Source: Lindgomyces ingoldianus (Eukaryota; Ascomycota; Dothideomycetes; Pleosporales; Lindgomycetaceae). From it: a stretch of DNA of 14,400 nucleotides. The position numbers were made by a program, and so were the translations under genes. A model generated the notes under the pieces. The model saw only the letters and a list, made by a program, of their open reading frames with translations, was not told the origin of the DNA and did not search any database. Location: assembly GCF_010093535.1 (NCBI RefSeq), contig NW_022985163.1:82932-97331 (forward strand), in the 5' to 3' direction. Shown piece after piece: positions 8,051 through 14,400 of this stretch (the first letter of the stretch is position 1; the number at the start of each line of letters is the position of its first letter).

Positions 8051-8658
8051 GCTATTACCTTTTCCTTAGTAGTAGCATTTATTAAGGGTATAGCAATTTT
8101 TAAATAGTCCTTAATTATTTATCTAATATAGCTTAATAGTCTAAGAAATTCTTTAACCTCTTTAACTATTATAAGTTCTAGCTATTTAAGTACCTTTTAT
8201 ATTTTAGCTAAGTTAATCTTTATTTTTTTACTATTAATTATAAATCTTAAATATTCTATTTTAGTAACATAGAATTTGCACTTAGAGAGCTGTAAGTAAA
8301 GTCTATATTTTTTTTAGCTTTTCTAAGACTTTTTATACCTTCTATACATAGTCCTCTAGGCTATTCTTAGAATAGATAAGGACATTATCTAAGTATACTA
8401 AGGTAAAGACGTTAAGGTATAGATTTAAGGCTGTGTTAATAATCTACTAGAACATTGCTAGAGTCTTTGTTAAGCTAAATAGCATTACTAATAGTTTATA
8501 GAGTTTTTATAAAGTTCTAAACACTATAAGCTACTTATTTTTTTTTATCTTTATCTTATTAAATTTATTTTATATATTAAACTTTATAAAGTACTAGGTT
8601 CTTTTTAGTTAGTTTATAATGTTTTATATAATTAGTAAAAGAAATTAATTTTAGATTA
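8050..8658 (-). pseudogene. Gypsy reverse transcriptase remnant
   Basis: Reverse transcriptase of copy B, lacking its first part because the copia element enters at 8659. The active-site block reads NVFTLVYLDNVLIYSKNSL, where the family has YxDD: the second Asp is Asn (AAT, complement of 8384-8386). Just before it, a block resembling the VMPFGLTNAPATFQ motif reads VMLFSLTKTLAMF. After it, LQLSKCKFYVTKIEYLRFI matches the usual SKCxF....v.fLGf block. An 8-base T run at 8308-8315 is where the frame shifts between the YLDN block and the SKC block, probably a one-base slip. The changes (Gly to Ser or Arg, Pro to Leu, Asp to Asn) all fit C:G to T:A mutation. Confidence 0.85.
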
Positions 8659-8693
8659 TGTCTAAATAGCAGTATTTAGATACGCGGTTGGGC

Positions 8694-8703
8694 GTCACGT
8701 GAC
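8694..8703. promoter_or_regulatory. E-box palindrome GTCACGTGAC in LTR
   Basis: A perfect 10-bp palindrome containing CACGTG, the classic site for bHLH factors, lies upstream of the TATA-like sequence. In the 3' LTR the same place reads GTTATGTAAC, so the site is lost there. Regulatory use is inferred only. Confidence 0.35.
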
Positions 8704-8736
8704 ATAGTCTTGTGTCACGGTTGTACGCACAGACAG

Positions 8737-8743
8737 ATAAATA
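8737..8743 (+). promoter_or_regulatory. TATA-like box of the copia LTR
   Basis: ATAAATA followed by a pyrimidine block (CCCTTTCCTTCG) is preserved in both LTR copies. It is the best candidate core promoter of the element. Confidence 0.4.
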
Positions 8744-8866
8744 CCCTTTCCTTCGCACAGACTTAGAAAAACAAGAATCAACACCAGTTACCTGCAACCC
8801 CCCGCGCGATGTGTACACTGTGCAAACCTCTTTGCCTTGCATAGCTAGCATAGAGTCTATTTAACA

Positions 8867-9284
8867 CTAATTAGTAGTTTAAATGCTGTAAGATAGGAAG
8901 CTCTTTTTATACCTTTCTATTTAAAAAATTATGTATAAGAGAAATCCTTTTTCTTACTAATTTAACTATAAATTAGTAAAAGTAAAGATAGAGTCTAATT
9001 TACATGTAAGTAGCTATAAATCTTTATTTAGTTACTTAATAAAAAGTAAAAAACCTATCTATACAATACTATTTAGAGGTATTATATAAATAGTAGTGCT
9101 TATTTAACGCTAAGAGGTCTGTTTTATCTTTTTGCACAAGGCTGTTTAGAGGCAGCATACAACAAAAAGTAAGACAGCGCGCGACAACACATAATTAACT
9201 ACTATAAAGCAACAAGCAACGCTAGCTCTATCTATAACTAGCTAACATAACATATTAATATATAACTAATACATACCTTTTGTA
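8867..9284 (+). other. Copia 5' leader, nothing recognisable
   Basis: A mutated stretch between the 5' LTR and the first gag-like codons. I could not recognise a primer binding site after 8866. One CGA (9182-9184) escaped the depletion. Confidence 0.4.
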
Positions 9285-10830
9285 GGCATCTTAGCAAAGA
9301 CCCTAGCAAAGCAGATAAACATTAAAAATTAAGTAGATAAAATTAAACTATTAAATAACACACTTAAAAAGAAGCTTAATTTATACACAGCTAACTTAAT
9401 TATAAAACTCTACACATTAAGCGCAATAGATGTATGTACACTTAAGAACTTTTAAAACAACTTTATAAAGTAGAAGCTTATACACTTTAAAAATCTTAGC
9501 TAACTGTTTTTACAAAAACTAATTACTACTTTATAGAATAAAAGTATTAGTTTTAAGAAAAATAAAATAGAAGCTATTATGCTATATAAACTTATAAAAA
9601 AAAACACACTTTTACTATTTTATTAGACTATTATACTAAACTATTACTACTAGTGTTAGTTCTAACGCAATAGAGGATGTCTCTGTACAAATTACCTGCA
9701 GACCTAATACTCCCTCTATAATTAGTACAACTACCTTGTAATAGCTTACTGTACAAGAGCACAACTAGGCAGCTACATATTCCTGTAGCTATAGCTCTAC
9801 ATAAGATTCCCTAAAGCTTGTACCTACTATATATAATTTAATTACTATATAATCTATACTAACTTCTACCTATATAAGATATTACAGCAGAGAACCTTAC
9901 GCCTAAGAAGGTTATATAATTCTAAAAGGCATAGAAGAAAAAGAACAACTATATAAAGTAACTATATAATATTCTAGCTAACAAAGCTATAGTATTTATT
10001 AAGCTTTACTAACACCTTACTATCTATAAGGCCTTATACACAAGCATCTTCCCTAATATTCTTAAAGGCTGTGCACACATGTTCTACCTTTACAATATTA
10101 GCCCTAAGAAGATATAGAGGGTCCTGTACAAACAGCTTAGTAATTACTTTAATACTAACATAAATTATAACTAGTATTAGACAGATTAAACAATAATAAG
10201 CTTTACATAAATTAAGTAAAAAAACTTTATAAAAACTCTATATAAAGCTTTTAAAGCTATAATTAATAAACTTACTCTTATATAAAAAGCTCTTAGTTTA
10301 TAATTTTAAAGCAAGATACTGCTTTACACTACTATTATATAAGCATGCTAAGGATAACTTAAACTTAAATAAGTAATGTTCTTAATTAAGCTTACATATA
10401 AAGCACTATACAGTAACCTCTGTTTAGCACTTTAGGTTATAATTAATTAGTAGAATAATGCATTTTTAAATAAACTAGAAGACATGTACTACACTAATAA
10501 GAGATATAACTTTTCTTATATAATTAACTTCTAACAACATAGAAGAAGTTTAAAAGGATATAAAAGATTATTTAGATTACACTTTTTTATATAATTAAAG
10601 CAATGCTTTATCTGCTATAAGAAAGAATATTAGTTAATAAATTATTCTTATATAAATTAATTCTATGCAAAACACTAGTACATCTTTTTATATAAAGGAT
10701 TTTATAATAAGACTCTAACGCATAAGAAAGTAAACATGTACATTTAGAAATTTAAAAGTAAACTAAAGTAAAAAAAAAAAAAGTTATATAATAATAACTT
10801 AGATAAAAAGAAAAGTAAAAAAATTATTAA
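9285..10830 (+). pseudogene. Copia gag remnant with zinc knuckle
   Basis: The gag part of the copia polyprotein, the particle and RNA-binding protein. About 9285-9640 is readable in one frame with few stops (starting GILAKTLAKQINIKN), rich in Leu and Lys and possibly helical. The frame then changes. At 10604-10645 a knuckle of the CX2CX4CX4H type is visible: CFICYKKEY, stop, LINY. The first two Cys remain, while the third Cys and the His are both Tyr. The stop at the position before LIN fits a Trp codon turned TAG. A basic Lys-rich stretch follows (10740-10820). The limits and number of original reading frames are not certain. Confidence 0.6.
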
Positions 10831-10839
10831 CTACTTTAC

Positions 10840-11260
10840 CTTTACTACATTTCTCTACTGTGCAACAGTAGAGGACATATACAGCCTAGAACCTAAAGGA
10901 TACGCAGAATAGTTTATTCTTAAGAATTAATATTATACAGTATACTAAGGTAAACTATAGAATACTAGCACTATAAGAATTTCTACTATAGAAAAGTTAT
11001 AACTTAAAGTATACTTATAAAAATTCCCTTATATAAAAGTAGACTAGACACTAAACAAGAAGAGTATTAGCTTTAAAAAACAAAGATTAATAAGATTAAT
11101 TAGTACTATATAAATTACTAATCTAGTTAGTAGTGTTATATATTACATACTAGATACGCTAACACTCTTCTTACTATCTCTTGCTAACGCAGACTAGATA
11201 AATGCGTACTTTAATAACATACAAAATGTAATTGTATAAAGTAATAAAATTAAAGTTTTA
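10840..11260 (+). pseudogene. Copia protease remnant
   Basis: The aspartic protease of the copia polyprotein, which would cut gag-pol into working proteins. The active site reads NTSTIRIST (Asn codon at 10961-10963), where the family has an Asp-Thr-Gly core: Asp to Asn and Gly to Ser, both G-to-A changes. About 55-80 codons later comes YYILDTLTLFLLSLANADQ-like sequence (with a stop at the Q position) and NAYFNN, matching the conserved block that ends fungal copia proteases (ADTPFLLxxxDM, VYFNN). It shares the frame of the gag knuckle, as expected for a fused polyprotein. The active-site assignment is moderately sure, the downstream block more so. Confidence 0.6.
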
Positions 11261-11339
11261 GTTATACATAAATAAAGTTACTTATTTTTTAATATATAAA
11301 AAAAAATTAATGTCTTTCTTTATAAAACACAAACTTTAA

Positions 11340-12110
11340 CAACTACATAGAAGGTTTAGCTATTCCTATATAGAACAGCTTTACATAATGCTTAAGAACA
11401 CTAGACATAACGCTAATTTTTTTATACTTAAAAAGATTAAGAAGTTCTACTATATGTATTAGCTACATAACTTAGTACTATAAAAATTTAAGTTTATAAT
11501 TAAGAATAATTTATACTTTAATTATAAAATAGTAATTAATGTTGTATAAATTAGTAACTAAAACATACTATATATAATTAACATAGATATATTATTTTAA
11601 GCAGTAACCTTCTTAAAATTAATGTTTATATAAGATACCTAAGACGCGCTCTGTAAGTATTAGATTAACACATATTAAAGCTTACCTAATTATATTATAC
11701 ATAACTCTAGTATAAACTTTGCATCTAAAGATTTCTAGAATTATGTAAAGATTATAGAAGCAATGTGTTAACAAATGCTAGTAAAAGCCTATTAGGCTAT
11801 AAGGAAGATTAAGCGCGCGCACGCACTACTGCAACGTGCATATAACATCCTTTATATAGAATTAGATAATTATATAAATAATAAATTAGTGTTATAAATA
11901 GCTGTTAAAGCTTTAAATAATATAGTAAAACTAAATAGTCTTATACCTATATTACTTATATTTAGAATGTACCTAAGAATTAATATAGATTTTACACTAT
12001 CCCCTAACATTGCTACGCAAGCTAATGCTGTATAAAAGGTAATAAAGATGCATTAAAGTAAAAAAGTAAAAGTTAATATTAATTATATAATTAACACCTA
12101 AAATAGCTTA
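11340..12110 (+). pseudogene. Copia integrase remnant, D-D-E all lost
   Basis: Integrase of the copia element. The three catalytic positions can be placed: Asn at 11538-11540 (INVV), Asn at 11703-11705 (IIHNSSINFASKDF) and Lys at 11811-11813 (KAYQAIRKIKRA). The last two are exactly 35 codons apart, the D-35-E spacing, so Asp, Asp and Glu became Asn, Asn and Lys. The C-terminal part (about 11880-12050) reads AVKALNNIVKLNSLIPILLI then FRMYLRI, a block typical of fungal copia polyproteins. A CpG-dense GCGCGCGCACGC at 11813-11824 survives in the middle of mutated DNA. The frame differs from the protease part, so there is an indel between about 11260 and 11530. Confidence 0.8.
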
Positions 12111-12529
12111 ACATTATATAAAGTTTTAAATCTTCTACTTAGTTCTAAGGTAAAGATGTAGCAAAAAAAGAAAAGATAAATAGAACTATATATAGTAAAA
12201 AAAATTAAGGCCTTAGATATTATTATTAAAATAAAGAATAGTCTAGTAAAATTTTACTGCACATAAGTTATGCTATATTATTATATAAAGGATAAAGATA
12301 AACTTACATAAGAACTACTAGATCTAGATAAACTAGCCCTAGTACAAAAGGATCCTCTATAAGCATAAAAGAAAGGTTGTCTACATAAGCAACTAACTCT
12401 AATTAATAGACTGCATAAAACAGCCTCTTAAGTAGTATTAGATTTATTATATAAACTAGAACTATAAATAGCTAAAAAAGGCTATAAAAGACTATATAAA
12501 AATTTTATATAAGACATAATGTTTTTAAC

Positions 12530-13350
12530 TTAGAAAAAAAAAATAACTACACTTTAGTAATTAAGCTTTATATAGACAGTGTAATTATAACACCTAGAAA
12601 ACTATTTAAAGAATTAGACTATATAGAAATAAAGAGTCTAATTATAGACAGTATATTTAAGGTACTTTTATATAATTTATTAGTTTATAAGGGACAAATC
12701 TTTAACCTTTATTTTATATGTAAAGTTAAAGAGAAATTAACATAGCTATATAAAAAATTAAGACTAGTATTTATAAAACATTTTAATAAAAAGAAAAAAA
12801 AATCTTTATATAGTCTTTTATAATTTAGAAAATAAGTTAGAGGTTAATTCTAGCTATTAGCTTATTAATAATAGCTTTATATAGTATGCACTATAAGCTA
12901 TGTAATATTACTTAAGTGTATATATAGTTAATAGATAAACTTATATAAATATTATTTACATAACTACTAAAAGAACTCTAGAAAAGCTTTCCTTTGCGCA
13001 TAATATTTAAAGTTGTATAACTGCTATATAGCGCAGCAGAATCTAGCTTGTATTAGTTTAAGACATACTATAACTACTATAAAAATAAACTTTGCATAGA
13101 AACCTTTTTATATAATCTATGCCTATTAATTATATATAAAAGCATAAAAATGTTTAGAGTTATAAGGCTGTAAATAGATAACACTTTTAGTATTATTATA
13201 ACTAATTTTACATAATATAAAGAAAAAAAAGCTGTAAAAGGCTAAGCTCTATATAAAACTTAAGATAATATTATTATATAAATAGCTTATAAAATTTAAT
13301 AAAAAGAAGATTTAGCTTATATAAAACAAAACTATAATTTTATTAACTTA
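12530..13350 (+). pseudogene. Copia reverse transcriptase remnant
   Basis: Reverse transcriptase of the copia element. KLRLVFIKHFNKKKK near 12757-12803 corresponds to the KxRLV..a block. SFIIQKIS, stop, RLILAI follows, then LLYSAAESSLYQFKTYY (about 13021-13075), matching the P-L-Y-G-x-x-E-A-G block. The catalytic pair reads IDNTFSIII at 13174-13200: the first Asp is kept (13177-13179) and the second is Asn (13180-13182), where the family has DD. In-frame stops sit at Gln and Trp positions. This block is in a different frame from integrase, so a frameshift lies in 12000-12690. The intervening 12110-12530 is the decayed linker between the two domains. Confidence 0.8.
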
Positions 13351-13589
13351 GAAAAAATAAGCTAAGAACCTCTATATAGTAGACCTAAATATAAAGGACA
13401 CTACATAAAAGTACATTAAACAGCGCGCACAAGGTGCCTATATTGTGTCTGTATATTAACCTAAGGCAGCATTTAACCTGTCTACTGCTGCTTAAGTTGT
13501 GTTACTGTTATATAATAATATTAAGGCATTAAATGTATAAATCTAATAGTAAATTAATAACTAGAATTAAGAATTATTATATATACTAC

Positions 13590-14170
13590 TTAATCTTTTT
13601 TATATAAAGTTGTTTATTTTTACTAATAAATTATTTATAAATAATAAGGACCTAAGTTTATAGCTTAGCTTTTTTATTATTTTTAAAACAAAGTAGTGCA
13701 CTAGGAACTTATATAACTTTAAAATTATAAGTAATATTATACACTAGAACTTCTTTAAGTGTAAATAGGTTACCTGCTCTATACTAGCTAGTAAATTATA
13801 TAGAATAGTAGAAGGATTTAACTATGTAATTGCACTAAGCACAACAATTAACTAGATTATATGTATGCTTAGACTACCTCTAATACCTATTGTACTATGC
13901 ATAGACTTAAGATCTTTGTATAAATATCTTATAAAGCTTAGTATAATAAATAAGAAAAAGCTTATAATTAATATTATGTTAATTTAAAAATTATATAAAA
14001 AGAAGAAGATTATAAAAATTAGGTAAATTAATAAGAAGAATAACTTAGTAAATGCTTATATAAAGAAGGCGCTAAACTTTGCTCTTAAAAAACTAGTTTT
14101 GCGCAACTAACTAACTATTAAAGTTAAAGCGTTAGTTAATAGGCTTAAGCTTATACAAGATAATAAATAG
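13590..14170 (+). pseudogene. Copia RNase H remnant and end of polyprotein
   Basis: The last domain of the copia polyprotein. It opens with FTNKLFINNKDLSL at about 13619-13660, where the family has TDAS-type residues (Asp to Asn). It continues with ILASKLYRIVEGFNYVIALS near 13775-13840, then IVLCIDLRSLYKYLIKL near 13885-13940, KKKLIINIM and IKIR, stop, INKKNNLVNAYIKKAL. These correspond in order to the SELYAL, LCTDSRSLY, EKRLMIDI and WIxGxxNPADAMTK blocks of copia RNase H. One frame runs to a TAG at 14168-14170, which may be the natural stop or a mutated codon. 13350-13590 between RT and RNase H has no clear motif. Confidence 0.8.
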
Positions 14171-14229
14171 AGCGCTGTGCTGTAAAAGCTTTAGTAGTAT
14201 AAGCAGGGCAAACTAGGCAAGGTCTGTAC

Positions 14230-14245
14230 AAAGGAAAAAGAAAAG
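14230..14245 (+). other. Polypurine tract of the copia element
   Basis: AAAGGAAAAAGAAAAG lies seven bases before the 3' LTR, the expected place for the plus-strand primer. Confidence 0.7.
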
Positions 14246-14252
14246 TTGCTAG

Positions 14253-14400
14253 TGCCTAAATAGCAGTATTTAGATACGCAGTTAGGCGTTATGTAACATA
14301 GTCTTGTGTCACAGTTGTACGCACAGACAGATAAATACCCTTTCCTTCGCACAGACTTAGAAAAACAAGAATCAACACTAGTTACCTGCAACCCCCCCCC
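14253..14400 (+). repeat. 3' LTR of the copia element (first 148 bp)
   Basis: Direct repeat of 8659-8806 cut by the window end. I count seven C/G-to-T/A changes relative to the 5' copy, one T/C difference at the third base, and a longer C run at the end (at least 9 C where the 5' copy has 6 C then GCG). The full LTR should end about 60 bases beyond the window. The antisense frame across it (14191-14391) is not a gene. Confidence 0.85.

Larger units (their letters stand above)
4626..8658 (-). mobile_element. Ty3/gypsy retrotransposon copy B, 3' part, inverted
   Basis: Reading right to left, the order is RT, RNase H, integrase, chromodomain, polypurine tract, 3' LTR. RT before integrase makes it Ty3/gypsy, and the chromodomain makes it a chromovirus. 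It is truncated at 8658 within the first part of RT by the copia element; gag, protease and the 5' LTR should lie beyond the window. It is also interrupted by a solo LTR at 6910-7189. The five bases beside its 3' LTR (CTTAA, 4621-4625) are the candidate target duplication, but the partner copy is outside the window. All domains carry stops and catalytic substitutions, so it is non-autonomous. Confidence 0.85.
8659..8866 (+). repeat. 5' LTR of the copia element (208 bp)
   Basis: It starts TGTCTAAATA and ends ATTTAACA. The first 148 bp repeat at 14253-14400. The end is set by homology with the solo LTR: AGCTAGC, a GAG-containing block and ATT(C/T)AACA in the same order. Up to about 8809 it keeps TCA, TGA, TGG, CGG and CGA, in sharp contrast to the internal region. 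A 7-bp stem (CTAAATA/TATTTAG, 8662-8679) is at its start. The short antisense frame across it (8651-8851) is a by-product of this repeat, not a gene. Confidence 0.8.
8659..14400 (+). mobile_element. Ty1/copia retrotransposon, nearly complete
   Basis: Two direct repeats beginning TG(T/C)CTAAATAGCAG at 8659 and 14253 bracket a plus-strand internal region with gag, protease, integrase, RT, RNase H and a polypurine tract in that order. Integrase before RT defines Ty1/copia. It sits in the RT of gypsy copy B. The candidate target duplication on the left is GATTA (8654-8658); the right copy should follow the 3' LTR near 14460, outside the window. The internal region is saturated with mutations and has at least three frame changes between domains (knuckle/protease, integrase, RT and RNase H blocks are in frames 2, 3, 1 and 2). 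It cannot make an active polyprotein. Confidence 0.88.

Noticed and set aside
8651..8851. Two similar minus-strand 66-residue frames at 8651-8851 and 14191-14391
   Set aside because: They are similar only because they are read antisense across the two copies of the same copia LTR.
14392..14400. C run at the window end as a telomere or special structure
   Set aside because: It aligns with the C run of the 5' LTR (8798-8803) and is most simply homopolymer variation.

Overview
The window looks like a repeat-rich, AT-rich block of a filamentous ascomycete (Pezizomycotina) genome in which nested LTR retrotransposons have been destroyed by a RIP-like (repeat-induced point mutation) C-to-T process. 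I find no intact host gene. The evidence is remnants of fungal Ty3/gypsy and Ty1/copia domains, stop codons that are almost all TAG or TAA, and a very sharp mutation signature. I cannot name the species.

Layout. 1-335 is a short, largely unmutated island of unknown identity. 336-2619 is a strongly mutated AT-rich stretch with no domain I recognise, broken by a small G-rich island near 1501-1564. At 2620 a plus-strand gypsy element (copy A) begins with a 595-bp LTR (2620-3214), followed by a dead gag in one frame with a ruined zinc knuckle (3256-4620). It stops at 4625, where a second gypsy element (copy B) lies in the opposite orientation. Reading leftwards, copy B has RT, RNase H, integrase, a chromodomain, a polypurine tract and a 591-bp 3' LTR (5216-4626). 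Between its chromodomain and 3' LTR, on the other strand, lies the remnant of a Cys- and Lys-rich reading frame. A nearly unmutated 280-bp solo LTR with a perfect 5-bp target duplication sits in copy B's integrase (6910-7189). At 8659 a plus-strand Ty1/copia element interrupts copy B's RT: 5' LTR 8659-8866, gag, protease, integrase, RT, RNase H, polypurine tract, and a 3' LTR from 14253 that runs off the window.

Inferred insertion order: unknown sequence at 336-2619; then gypsy A; then gypsy B into A; then the copia element into B. The solo LTR landed in B separately and looks young relative to the mutation.

The most interesting signal is the mutation signature. It is not plain CpA-to-TpA: cytosine is lost when it follows a pyrimidine and precedes a purine (YCR, so TCA, CCA, TCG and CCG, and the complements TGA, TGG, CGA and CGG), while ACA, GCA, ACG and GCG survive. 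By eye I found none of the eight depleted trinucleotides in 12001-14252 or 336-1500. Differences between the two copia LTRs support the same context. The consequences can be read in the proteins: catalytic Asp to Asn, Glu to Lys, zinc-knuckle Cys and His to Tyr, and Trp and Gln to stop.
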